Source of the DNA: Beroe ovata
Taxonomy: Eukaryota; Ctenophora; Nuda; Beroida; Beroidae
Assembly (NCBI GenBank): GCA_946803715.1
Contig: CAMPET010000100.1
Span: 181,100 to 245,099, forward strand
Direction: 5' to 3'
Length of the DNA stretch: 64,000 nt
The notes beneath the pieces are model-generated. The model did not search any database and was not told where the DNA came from. It saw nothing but the letters and a program-made list of their open reading frames with translations. Position numbers and translations under genes: made by a program. Below are positions 1-12,300 of this stretch, in pieces (positions within the stretch are counted from its first letter, which is position 1; the number at the start of each line of letters is the position of its first letter).

Positions 1-35
1 GGTAATTGAGTAAACTCGAGAACCATAAAAGATAG

Positions 36-998
36 AGACATGATCGAAACGGCATATGAAAGCTTGGGACAAGGAGCGTGCACTAGGCTATATGAAAAAT
101 TTTTCCATCGATCCCCTAATTAGTTAATTGGCCAATTAAAGTAATTATCGACTATATCTCGAAAAGTAAGAGATGCAGACATTTTATTTTGACAGGATAT
201 GATACCATTGTACCTACTCTTTGTTTCAGACTCGATAACTTCGTTCATGTTTCATCACCCAATTAGTTAATTGGCCAATTAAAGTAATTATCGGCTGTAA
301 CTTAAAGACTTGGAGGTGCAGACGTTTTATTTTAACGGGATAACATACAAACGCACCAACTCATTGTTTCAGACTCGATTACTTCGTTCCTATTTAGCTA
401 CCTAATTAGTTGATTGGCCAATTAAAGTAATCATCGACTATATCTCGAAAACTAAGAGATGCAGCCATTTCATTTCGACGGGATATGATACCACTGTACC
501 AACTTTTTGTTTCAGACTCGCTAACTTCGTTCATCTCATCATCTAATTGATTAATTGGCCAATTAAAGTAATTATCGACCATGGTTCAAAGACTTGGAGA
601 TGCAGACGTTTCATTTTGACGGGATAACATACAATTGCACCAACACTTTGTTTCAGACTCGATAACTTCGTTCATACTTCACCACCCAATAAGTTGATTG
701 GCCAATCAAAGCAATTAGGTATCGACTATATCTCGAAAACTAAGGGATGCAGACATTATTTTGACGGGATATGATGCCATTGTACCAACTCTTAATTGTT
801 TCAGACTCGATAACTTCGTTCATTTTTCATCACCTAATTAGTACCACCTAATTTGTTAATTGGTCAATTAACCAATTATCGCGTATAAATCGAAAAGTAA
901 GAAAGGTGGACGCCTCTTTTTGAAGGAAAATCATGCAAGAAGACATCTAGACATGATCGAAACGTGAATTGAGAGCAGAACACCTGCGCGTGCACTAG
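36..998. repeat. Tandem satellite, ~143 bp monomers, alternating A/B types
   Basis: Five complete monomers and a diverged sixth follow each other, with cores at 124-139, 267-282, 410-425, 551-566, 694-709 and 856-871 (steps 143, 143, 141, 143, 162). Each core is TTAATTGGCCAATTAA or a close variant, a palindrome with abutting ATTGG/CCAAT. Monomers 1, 3 and 5 carry 'tatctcgaaaa' and 'gatatgat'; monomers 2 and 4 carry 'aaagacttgga' and 'gataacata', so the true unit is a dimer of about 286 bp. The array is bracketed by matching sequence: 'agacatgatcgaaacg' at 36-51 and 949-964, and 'gcgtgcactag' at 76-86 and 988-998. The bracket suggests the array is the internal part of a mobile element. Confidence 0.85.
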
Positions 999-1049
999 AC
1001 CTAAGTCAATTGCCTAAGCAAGCCACTTAGCCACGAAAATGAGTGATAT

Positions 1050-1462
1050 TATAGTCAAAAACAATTGAAATTGTTTGGGTTTCGCAGCCACTTTGTACCT
1101 AAATGAAGAAATAATGTGATATGAACTTAGTTCCTCGCTTGACCGTGGCGGTGAGCTGGAGTTACAGGACAAAAACTCACCCTGATACCCTTATGCGAAA
1201 GGATATCAATTAGTTATTGCCATTGGCTCTATCATAAAATTGAAAAAAACAGGAAGATCACAGATACACGCCTGACATCATCAATTTGAGCTTGCCACTT
1301 ACCTAATTTCCCGAAGGCAAGGTTCCGATATTCAAGGAGAGTTCTTGTGACGAAATGGCACCGCCACTGACGGGCGAGGAACTAAGTTCATATCACATTA
1401 TTTCTTCATTTAGGTACAAAGTGGCTGCGAAACCCAAACAATTTCAATTGTTTTTGACTATA
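1050..1462. mobile_element. MITE with ~90 bp terminal inverted repeats, TA target site
   Basis: Bases 1050-1138 reappear as reverse complement at 1374-1462, starting 'tatagtcaaaaacaattg'. Weaker pairing continues inward. The ends fit a TA duplication followed by TAGTC, the arrangement of Tc1/mariner-type non-autonomous elements. The roughly 235 bp centre has no open frame, so it depends on a transposase elsewhere. Superfamily assignment is inference. Confidence 0.8.
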
Positions 1463-1701
1463 TTCCATAATATGAAATGTACAATAACTTCAAATTCATA
1501 ATAGTAATATTATATTCGTTTTCCATGGAGTTTTACTTGTGGAGCTAATGGCTAGCGTTTCATATGCCAGTCACGTGTCATTGTTGTAATGTGATTATTC
1601 ATGACACAATATAGGGTCTATTCAATAGAGTCTACCTATTGAATAGACACTAAGTTCACTGTAACACACATACAGTTTCAAACAATCTCGGAGACATACA
1701 G

Positions 1702-1726
1702 ACACACACACACACACACACACACN
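1702..1726. repeat. CA microsatellite ending in a single N
   Basis: A (CA)n run of about 24 bases is followed immediately by an undetermined base at 1726, so the true length is unknown. Confidence 0.9.
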
Positions 1727-2785
1727 TGCTGTAGTTATGCTACTCAAAGTTCAATCTTTCGAAAGGGGGGGTTTGAGCCATGATTACGGATGAATGATGA
1801 TTACGAAGGGGGGAGGGGGGTAAAAAATGCCGAAATTTTGATTACCTACGTAATATGTGAACGGTCCCTTAGCACCTGAGGCCAAACTTTTTATTGAAAG
1901 TTATCTCACGGACAAGTTAGGGAATATAAGTAGCAAGAGTAGCAAAATTTATAGTCATCGATTTTGCCGTTCGGCGAAGTAAACGGAAGAGCAGAAGCAG
2001 CGGGCAGCCAGAAAAAGAGATAAGTTGTTGAATGTCCATAATATGCACTGCATATCAATACTGCGGTATAGACTTACTTGTCGTTTGCAGATAACGAAAC
2101 AACAGCTGATGCAACGAAACAACCATCTGCTTTCGGTTCGTCATGGTCACTAGAAGTTTGGGCGTCATGGTCACGGTGCAGTGATTAGAAAATCGATATC
2201 CAGTATTTTGCTATGTTTGCAGTATACCCATACACCTCTATAGATAAGACTTTGGATTATGAAGGTCACTGTGTTTAGTGCTGCCTTGTCATGTATTTTG
2301 CGACTGGTTTCGCAGGGAATTCCGCTCATCATTGCTCACTGAGCCCACGGAGTTGTTGAATATATAGTTACTTAACGAGAAAGTGTGGGATAATAATCCA
2401 TACTTGACGGTGCATAACCATTTAACGCGTCCGCTGCCTCATATCTGCTTAGTGCTTATATATTTGAATCCTGCATATATCTGATGACTATAATGGGGGT
2501 AATAATAATAGTATTGTACGGCTAATGCAGGACCTACTATTCGTTAAATTTAGAAACTCGACAGTTTTAAATCAGGCATCCTTTGAAAATAACAGATAGT
2601 ATTGGTTAACAATAACATTGGTCGTTGTAGAACAAGCTACTCAAATGAAACATTCACTAGAGTATAATTCACACCCACTCTGAGAACAGAATTCATACTA
2701 TATTCGGGGAGCAAAAGCTACGATTATTGGATATCTAGTACCTCAGTTCCCGGAAGATCATTATATTGAAATATTATGATTTCAG
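1727..2785. other. No gene recognised; G-rich transposon-like scrap
   Basis: I see no convincing exon here. Around 1760-1870 there are runs of G and a 'gattacctacgtaatatgtgaacggtccc' type tail that resembles the 3' end of a retroelement. One splice-bounded open stretch near 2092-2148 could be an upstream exon of the gene ending at 2922, but nothing confirms it. Confidence 0.4.
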
Positions 2786-2922
2786 GTCCTGGAATATCCA
2801 CGGATCACGTGGTGAAGAAGCCCAAGTTGAGTTCCTACACTCAGGGATTGCAGTGGGACGATGATGACTACGAGGAGGACGATGAGACGAAATTAGATCC
2901 TTCCGCTTTCTTCGCCAAGTAG
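2786..2922 (+). CDS. Terminal coding exon of an unidentified gene
   Basis: The exon follows a clear 'tatgatttcag' acceptor and runs in one frame to TAG at 2920-2922. It encodes about 45 residues: a basic stretch (VVKKPKL), then a very acidic one (WDDDDYEEDDE), ending KLDPSAFFAK. Such a basic-then-acidic tail suits a nuclear or nucleolar protein, but I do not recognise the family. AATAAA at 3292-3297 would end the transcript. No upstream exon is certain, so the rest of the gene may lie left of the window or in the repeat-rich 0-2.7 kb. Confidence 0.5.
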
Positions 2923-3291
2923 CAAATCAGTATATCCCTACCTTCCTATTCGTTTGTCACGCGCAGAGTGAGGGATAACCCGGCGAGGATTATTTATTTT
3001 CCCTTCAACATTCAAGTGGTGATAATGAGAGAGTTAAGCAACAATGAACTTACTAAGTATGTTTTTTATACTATAGATAGTCCGGAAAGATGCAGATTTT
3101 CAAAGATCAAAAATCATAGCACGTGTTGTAGGTGGCCTGTGTATTGTGTACACTATTCACTGTATAGTTTGCAGTGTACAGTGTGCATTCGCTGATGCTA
3201 CTCAACCGTTACAGTAGGTCGATGTATCACGGACTTGTTATTTTATGGATCATAGAATTTCGCAAACCTTAAATTTTGTTTGCAAGACACG

Positions 3292-3297
3292 AATAAA
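3292..3297 (+). promoter_or_regulatory. Polyadenylation signal AATAAA
   Basis: This canonical hexamer lies 370 bases after the stop at 2922 and is the likely 3' end signal for that gene. Confidence 0.45.
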
Positions 3298-3584
3298 AAG
3301 AAAAATCTGAATTCTCAGAGATTGGGAAGCGAATTTCTATGATGAACTCAGAGGATTGGCACTATTGCTTGTGACTGCCAATTCCGTTATCTAATTCTAA
3401 GCAGCATATTTTGATATGAACGATTCTTGCCTACTATAGTACGAGGCTATAGTATGAGAGCAAATATAGATGATATAATCGGTATGATTTTTAATGGAGT
3501 TCAACAGAAAAATAATAAAAATCTAATTCCCGCCATGTGAATTCTCATGATAGATTTTTGGCTTTGACCGTTCCGGCTCCGCCG

Positions 3585-3601
3585 NCCCCCCCCCCCCCCC
3601 C
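3585..3601. repeat. Poly-C tract with a single N
   Basis: An undetermined base at 3585 precedes about 16 consecutive C. The length is not reliable. Confidence 0.85.
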
Positions 3602-3715
3602 TATTTCGACCCATAGACTGCTCAGTCGCTTGTCGACACCCGTTCTCGGTATCTGTTTTGCCCTGTTATCCTGCATGATAGGTGATCAAATGCAGGAGCT
3701 GGCGTAGTCTAAATT

Positions 3716-3752
3716 ACAAATTCCTTTTATTCAAAAATAAAAGGAATTTTGT
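3716..3752. repeat. Near-perfect 37 bp hairpin
   Basis: AAATTCCTTTTATT and its complement are separated by a CAAA loop, with outer bases pairing through one bulge. It may be a solo MITE end; no transcript can be assigned to it. Confidence 0.7.
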
Positions 3753-4286
3753 GTCGAAGAGGACGAGGGACATCCTATTTACACGATGTTTCATACTTTT
3801 AGTGTTAGTGTTATGTGCCTCTTTCACCATATCACTGTTTTATTTCTTTTGACATATCTTGGACGCTCAAGGTATATTGTAAGTCCATAAATTATAGATC
3901 TTCCGAGCGATTTAATGTGTGATGAAGTACAAAGTACTATGTTATGGATAGGATATTGATAACGATTTATGAATGATTCGACCCAAGTGCGGATTTAATC
4001 TGATCCTCAAATTGTATGTAAATATACTGCAAGTGCATATGTATTGTTTTTTACACTGTGTTAGTGATAAAACTTTACAGTTATCGATAGATTTTGCATT
4101 TTTCTGTGATCACTTCATGTTTTGCACAGAAATGCTTTGGTCCTTTTGCAAATGCATCTTGTAGGACTAGGCTCCCTACTTGCTGGCGGGTTTATTGTTT
4201 AATCCCTTCTCGCGTGCCTTACTGCCTTCATGGCGATTCTAGACCCTCTGACGCGAGCCGTTGAGCGTTATACTTATACTTATAGT

Positions 4287-4729
4287 GGTTGTCAGATTTT
4301 ATCTGACCTTTGTTCACGTTCATGAACGTGAAACATAATGCATTATGTTTCAATTTCTTGCGCGCGCCTTCATCGATAAAGTTCACAAGCAGCGCATTGC
4401 CTGATGTTTTGCTAATTTGCTCTTCATCTTGCGCTGCTTGATCTGACCCAAATCACAAATACTCCGCGCGCGCTGCGCGTCGCCGTCGTTTTCACGACTT
4501 TTCAGATCATGATCACCGAGTAATTGTAAAATAAGGGGCGCGGGCGCACAACGTGTGCATACGGATCGATGTTATGATATATGCTCAAAGTTTCGTTGCG
4601 CCGCGCATTTTATTTGTCAAATGTAACCTGACCTGTTTCTCGCGGGCGCGCGCCTAGTTCATCGAAGGCCGAAACAGGCCTTCGATAAAGGCGGCGCGAG
4701 AAACAGAAGTCAGATAAAATCTGACAACC
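4287..4729. mobile_element. GC-rich inverted-repeat element, family A copy 1
   Basis: A perfect 21 bp inverted repeat (4287-4307 'ggttgtcagattttatctg' plus ac, and 4709-4729) encloses about 400 bp dense in CGCG/GCGC, in sharp contrast to the AT-rich surroundings. The arms are themselves nearly palindromic. Internal motifs such as 'caaatactccgcgcg', 'acaacgtgtgcat' and 'gatctgaaaagtcg' (as its complement) recur at 34.3-34.7 kb. No open frame spans it and no clear target duplication is visible. Confidence 0.7.
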
Positions 4730-4904
4730 TCTTATTTAAATCTGTGATCTGAAATGTCGCAAAGACCATGGAACACTCACAACAATTAATGACAAATGAT
4801 AGTCCCACGATTACAGAAATACCTTTTTTGAACTGAAATCCAGTCTTTGCACTCTAAAGCGACTGGAATCCAGTTGCTTGTCACGGTAATTGACTAATTG
4901 GGAA

Positions 4905-5825
4905 CTGATCATACAGCTGGAGTCTATTCAGCGTCGTTTTACTTGTTTGTGTGATGGCATTGGCATGTTATGATGTTACCATATAGCAAGCGGCTGGAAA
5001 TATTTAAGCTTTCTACTTTAGGGAAGCAACATATTTGTGGTGACCTCATAGAAACGTTCAAAATTGTTCAAGGTAAAGTTGATTATGGAAAGGACCTGTT
5101 TCAGGTCTGGTCTAAATATTCTAGCCAAAGGCCTTAATAGTAACAAGAGTATTTGTGATTTGAGATCAAAATTCCTTCCAGAACAGATAATGAATCATTG
5201 GAACAAGTTGCCAGTTTATGTCACACTCAGAGAATGTCACCTCATTTAAATCTAATTTAGACATTTTCAAGAGTCAAAGTAAAGAATGTTCGGACCCCAA
5301 CTATTGGGAAGTATCTAAGTTAATCATTGATAGGATAGAGGGGGACCTAATTACTTGAACATCAAGGAAAAGTTTAATAAGTATCTTCTTGAAAACCCTT
5401 TCATAGCAAAGAAGAAAGGTATTAATTTGAATTAACCAAACAATTTTTTGAATTTTATGTTTTATTCAAAGCTGGAAAACGGGGAACATGTAGAGTATTA
5501 AACGTATCACATCACTTGAGAATGGAAAGCATTTATACATCACCAAGGAAGATATGGACAGGAATACTCGATTACTATCAACACTTCAACAGATAAGACT
5601 ATCATTGCTCTAACATTGTATTGTTACCTTAAGATAGGATAGCCCTATCAGGATAACAGAGGCCAGAGGCCACGGGTCCTGCTAGTATTTTTATTTCACA
5701 GGACTGTCTGATTAATTAGGAAGTTCTTTATATGGGTACCTTGAAAAAAGGTTACTTAACAATGATAATTGAATATTTAAGTTGATCCTCTGACAAAATC
5801 ATTTTATTCTATTCTATTCTATTCT
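4905..5825 (+). mobile_element. 5'-truncated LINE, reverse transcriptase C-terminal end
   Basis: Broken frames encode the end of a non-LTR retrotransposon polymerase: an 'ESIQRRFT'-type segment, then SRSGLNI..KGLNSNKSICDL, HWNKLPVYV and IIDRIEGP..YL. Frameshifts (for example at about 5240 and 5345) make it a pseudogene. A 3' UTR follows and ends in a (TTCTA)n tail at about 5803-5825, typical of target-primed insertion. The same 3' end is found inverted at 33.55-34.2 kb, so this is a repeated family. Confidence 0.8.
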
Positions 5826-6005
5826 AATCATGGCACTCACTCAGTAAAACTACTCAAATAGGATATGTGAATATTGGCATCAGAGGTACAGAAGTTATTT
5901 TAGTTATTTTTAGATCATAAATCGAATTTATTTTTTTGAAATTTGTGATGGTTTCTTTGATGATGAATAGGACAAGTAGTGTTGTAATGAACATTTTACT
6001 GTGTC

Positions 6006-6168
6006 AATAAAACAAAGCATTGATCTGTTGTCATATTTCAATTAATCTGTCATGAATCATAATCATGTCAAGTCTAAAAAACTTAGCAGCACTACTTATT
6101 GCAATCAAATTTGAGATGTACAATTATGATTTATGAAATATTACAACAGATCAATGCTTTGTTTTATT
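6006..6168. mobile_element. Short inverted-repeat element (MITE)
   Basis: 'aataaaacaaagcattgatc' and the following bases (to about 6037) are mirrored at about 6136-6168. A weaker outer similarity may reach 5947 and 6230. The interior is AT-rich and has no coding capacity. It sits just upstream of the NME8-like gene. Confidence 0.7.
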
Positions 6169-6335
6169 GCTACAGAAAAATTTTTGTTACCCTTCTCATC
6201 CTATTTTTCATCATGTGATGGTTTCATACCATGAATTCTTATTATATCTTATCTTTATCATAGATACATTCACTAAGTTTGCAAAATGAGTAGAAATGGA
6301 ATTTCAATTTACTTACCATTTGAATCCTTAGCAAC

Positions 6336-9300
6336 ATGGCCAAGGGGAAAATACAAGAGTTTCAAGTGCATATGAAAAATGATGAGCATTTTCAAACAAA
6401 TGTTCTAGATGATGAGTCTAACCTTTGGGGTATGAATGCATGCAAGAAAAGGATTGTTGATTGAGCAATCTTATATAAGAAATCATGGTTGCTTGCATCA
6501 ATACATTTTACCAAGGTTTACATTTTCAGTTATTGATGTGTATACTGATTGGTGTGGACACTGCACTAGTGCAACAGGAACTTTCCATAAAGCCAATATT
6601 CAATATGGTTCAGATGTCCCAATTAAATTTGGAACAGTAAGTAATAATGGGTTATCAGGGAAATGATGATCATTATTAGAAACCCAAAAGAAATAGAGGC
6701 ACTTCTTTTAGAGATAAATTTTTGTCTTAGTAATAGGGGGTTTTCCTATTTCAGGCAAGCTCTGACACAATAGCATTCTTGGACAGATATTCTGGAAACA
6801 GCCAGCCTACATTTATGTTCATAAGTGTTAGTAAAGAATGATCAATTCCTATTCACCTGATTTTGGTAACCTATTGACACAGTCTGCTAACTAGCTCCTC
6901 TTTTAGGGCAATGGAGTAGTACTTGATGTCATACGAGGAGTGAATGTTCCACTCATAAACCAGAAAATCAAGCATTTTATTGCACTTGAAGAAAAAGTCA
7001 AAAAGGGGGAAGCAAAAAGAGAGCCGGTACCATTTCTCACAAAAACTAGACCTGTTTTCTTGTTTTCTTGCTTCCTGGTCATTTCAAGAACTCGAGTTTT
7101 AAGAGCATATGTTAGTTATTGTAGTTAGTATGTAAAATTCAAAATGACTAAAAGTCACCATCTAGCATCCGCAGTTTGTTGATGCAGTACTGGCAACACC
7201 AGTTGAAGAGCCTGAAGAAGAAGGTATGGTGAGAGTCCAATACTGGAGGTCATGGGGGATAGTTTTGGCCATTTAGCACCCTTGAATTCCCTTTTAAGGA
7301 TCTCATCTGTCATCAATGTAGTAATTGTGAACCATTTCCAGCTGAAGAAGTGGAGGAGAAGGAGGAAGAGGAAGATGATAGACAGATAACAGTGGCACTC
7401 ATTAAGCCTGATGCTGTGGCTGATGGTAAAGTTGATGATATCTTGGCTAAGGTTTGTAGTTCCTTGCAGGAATACCGAATATCACATTGCTGTGACTCAT
7501 CCAAGTATAAAGTTTAATTGGATACCTCGAATATCATGTTTAACTGTAACAGCTGGAAGAGTGTGGTATAGAAGTGTTGAGTCAGATAGAACGAACTTTG
7601 ACCAGAGAGGATGCTACTGCATTCTATAGTCAGCACCAGGGGGAAGATTTCTTCTTGCAACTCATTGATTACATGACAAGGTCAGTAAATGCCATAGTAA
7701 TCTCTTACTACGGGGGATTATCCCTCAATGAGTGTGGCCAATGGTAGAATGTAATTCCCTGAAAGCTGGAATTTATTCCTGACAGTAGCACTATTCAGTG
7801 GCCCCACCGTTGCCCTTGCTCTGGCTGCTAAGACACCAGATTCAGATGTTGTTGAACGTTGGAGAGAACTCATCGGACCTAAAGATGTTGCTATAGCCAA
7901 GGAAGAAGCCCCAGACAGTCTGAGAGCTCAGTTTGGAAGTGCAGATGAAAATTTCAAGAATGCACTTCATGGCTCTGATTCCGCCGAGCAAGCAGCCAGG
8001 TTATTGCGAATTGATTCATAGTTTCATAGGGAAATTATACATACTTATTCAGTTACAAAGGTTTGGTTAGGTCTGATCCGGTCTTTTGTATATTTATGTA
8101 CCAAGTTTTATATTCCTCAGAGAGTTAGCTTTCTTCTTTCCGGACTTTCTAAAGAAGAAAGGCGCCCAAAGTAAGGGTCCTGCCCGAGTGCAACGAACCC
8201 TGGCTCTGATCCGTCCTGACGCTCTGAGAAAATACAGAGGTGGATAGTCTACACACAATCATGCTAATCCATGTTTCACGTTGTCAATTTGCAATAGCAA
8301 TTGCATTTACGGTGCAGCTGCTCATACAGTAATACAGAGATGCATGTTGCTAAGTTGCTATCAACATGCAAACAATCGATCATTCACTGTAGGGGGTCTG
8401 TTGATAAATGATTGCGTGCCCTTGCTAATCTATATCGTGGACTATATAGCTTAAACCAGTCGAGCGTGGAGGAGTTCGCGTTTCGATCATTCTGATTTTC
8501 CACTGAAAAGACGTACTCAGTGAGGAACCATAGAAAAATAATTCGAGCAATCCCCTCCTATATTGTAACAAGATTTCTTTGTCTTCAGATGATATCATGG
8601 AGAAGATCAACGCGTCTGGATTTGAGATAGCCAACGCCAAGGAGGTGCAATTGTCGAAAGAGCAAGCCGCAGAGTTCTACAAGGAGCACGAAGGGCAGGA
8701 CTACTTTGATAAGCTAGTCACGCATATGAGCAGGTGAGTGGTGAGTAGGTAGGGTGGGTTGGTATCTGCCATGTGGTTCGTCTTGGCAACCTGCCAGGGT
8801 AGTTTAAGAGGTAAAACACTAGGATATAAGATGAGGAGGTGGGCAAGCGATAGTCCATGTCTATAAGTCATGTGCAACATATCGAGTGGATAAGTTATTA
8901 TCTGATGTCAAGTGGATTATACTAGCGCCTCTCTCTCCCATTGTCAGTGGTCCGGTGATGGCGCTGGCGCTATGCAGAGACGATGCAGTAACCGGCTGGA
9001 GAAATATGCTCGGACCAAAGAATGTGGAGGAAGCAAAGGAAACTGCTCCGGACAGGTAGTAAGTGTGTTACGAGGTATATTGTGCACAATGTTACATCCC
9101 CCTTCCTCTAGTGTTACACTTCATAGTGTTACACAGTCCCTCTCTCTCTAGTGCTACACTACAAAGTGTTACACCCTTAAAATTCGTACTAGAGGAGATC
9201 TATCTCACAAATCTGTGCATTGATCAGCACAGCGTTCATTTCATAGCATTGATTGATGCGATGAAAGCATGCATGTGATAAACGCATGGAATGTCGTTTT

Positions 9301-12300
9301 CATTTGATAATATCAAAAAAACGAGTGTCACTGTTCAGTTGATTTCTTTATCATGAACATAAGTACTTCCCCTGACCTTTATTAACCCCTGATCTTAATA
9401 ACCACTATACATATACTGTTTTTATGACTGTGGATGTTGATATCTGTGGTGCGTGAATCATGATTGCATTTATTTAATGATTTGAGATGAAGCATACCCA
9501 CAGTGCTTGATTATGTTATTTTCAGTGAATCAGAGTAAGTCTGTCCTATGGGTAGGAGTCATTGTTAACTGTACCACCAGATATAAGAGAAAGAAAATAC
9601 CGTTTATGCCTTATATGTCGGCCAAATCCTTAGATTTATCACAACCAATTTATCGTCGCCATCAAATGATGCACATTTCAGCTACACTCTGTTCATTGGC
9701 ATACTCCTCGTTGCTTAATGTTCCGTACACCTATTTCCGTAAACCTGTTTCAAGTAACCAGCAATTAACTAAGTTTTGACTTTGAAAATGCGCACCTGCG
9801 TGAGCCCATATGCGAGAGATTCAGCATGCACGTGCAACGCGCGCATTATTAACCGTGTCTCAGACGTGAATTCCTCAGTCTTCGAGCACAGTATGTCGAG
9901 GTCGAGGACGATCCGGCCCTCAATGCTCTCCACGGATCAGACAGTCTGGAGAGTGCTGAGCGAGAGGTGAACTTCTTCTTCCCTAAACAGCAAACTCTGG
10001 CTGTTATCAAACCAGATACTTCAGCAGAAGAGAAAGGTGACTATAAATGATTCAGCCCTGATTCAAATTTGAATTCAGCGGGAATTTCTCGTATCAGCAT
10101 TGAAGTTGGTGTTATAGATGAAGTTGATAAGTCGTCAGGAGTAGTCTCGAATCAATGATACTGACAGATATTTCCCTATTTCAGATCAGATAATGCAGAA
10201 GATCAGATCAAGTGGTTTCCACATTGCAGCACAAAAGGAAACAGTCCTTACTAAAGAGCTTGCGGAGCAGTTTTACAATGAGCACAAGGACAAGGAATTC
10301 TTCGGCGAGTTGACCGAATTCATGACAAGTGGTCCGACAATGTTCATGGTGTTGTCCAGGGAGGATGCAGTTTCCGGAATGAGGGATATGATGGGACCCC
10401 CTGACCCTGAGGAGGCAAAGAAAGTTGCCCCAGACAGGTTACCTTTAGAAACGGTGTTTTTCGGCTCTGTTTGTTTTTTCCTACCCTGTTGGTTCTCGTT
10501 CATTTGATCGAATACCCATTCACGAATTCACATTCACGAATTGGAAGTTTGAACCGGTGTTTTCTGCTATTCTTGCTTTTTCCACCCTGCTGGTTGTCTT
10601 CTTCTCCTTCGTTTTGAAAGTTTGCATCTTTATTCTTCACACGAAGTTTTATCATGGATGCGAAGTATTTCTATTTTTATCATTCACTGCAAGATTAATG
10701 TCACACACACCCACACACACCCTCACACACTTCGTAGCCCTGCAGTACAACAGCCAAGCTGATCTCGGCTTAGGATGAAGGGGGGTATTCAATTTAATGA
10801 GCTCATGACCAAGTACTGAATAGGAAAGAAACTCAGAAGAGTATGGGAAGTCTTATCACTTCTGGTATTAGTTTGAATGGATATTCATTTCAATCTAATG
10901 TTTACTATACGCAATCCTCAGAGAGACCTACATGGCAAGCATCACTATAAGCTTACATGCTCACAATCATTGCACAAATGTTCGTGTGGTTACAGCAAGT
11001 TGTAACACGATTACAATAACATGCATATCTCACTAACAGTCTGAAACAGCAGCAAAATCCCCTGTAATAATCGTCCAATCCTTGCAGTATCCGTGCGACT
11101 GTTGGTAAGGATATCATCAAGAATGCTATCCACGCACCTACGGATGAAGACAAGGCGAAGGCAGCTATCAAACTTGCGTTTGGGGACGAAGTGGAATTTG
11201 ACGAAGAGGGTCAAGTAGTTGAGAAATCAGGTTAGATTTTTCCCTACACTTTGCACTTCAGATTTCTACAGTTTCATGATAAGTACACCAAAATGATTTC
11301 TGAGACTTCATACTTGATAATTAATTGATATGTGTGTGTGTGTGTTATTGTCTAGTTTCTGATGATGTAGAACCTGCAGCGGTTGCACCAGCTACTGAAG
11401 AGCCAGTGTCAGCAGAGGCAGTGACAGATGCTGTAGCAACCGAAGGTATGTGAACAATTCAATCATGTATCTCGTACAATTTTGAGGATTTAGTTGTTAC
11501 AAGTTCTGTGATTTGAAGAATGCTATATATTGGAAGATTGCATGTGAGTCTATGTCATATTTGATCTTATATCTCTTGACTCTCATGATGCATAGCACTT
11601 CCTATCGAAATCACATCACTACTTTCACCTCATCCTCAGATCATACAACATTCATCACCCTTGTTATGAGTGGTTCATGAATTTAGTGTGTTTGGAATGT
11701 CGTTTCTTGGAATGAATGTATGCTGAAGCTCACCCATCGCTTAGCAAGTGAGCAAAATGACAAACAGTAGATATGTGTGTTTGCTCGTATCAATATAGCA
11801 ATATCTTGTGTTTAATAGAGAGATACTGAGATTTGGCAAAGTTATGCTTACATCTGCATTGTTTACCAGAGGAAAAGCCTGATATAGTTGCAAATGTGAA
11901 GACAGAAGTGGATCGACTTGAACAAATCATGAACAGTGAGACTGTGTAGCATGTTACGCTATGTTGTTACTGCATGGCAAGATATAAACATCTTGTAACG
12001 GGTGTAACGTTGAAACGAGTAGCGCATCTTCTGTAAAACGGTCTTCTCGACCGTGGGAAAATTTTGGGTGTTGTCATGGAGATGGACGTATTTTTGCATA
12101 CAAAATTGGACTTCAGCAGCTTGTCAATGCGCGCATGCTACAACTAGTACAGTAGAGTGCGCGTTACGACGCGCGCGCAGCATTGATAAGTGCGACATGT
12201 GGCAACAACATCGAACCATTATCAGGAGTTTTCTCAAAAACAAATTACAGTAATATATTCTAATATTCTGAAAAATGACTGTCAGAAAGTGGCAATTCGC

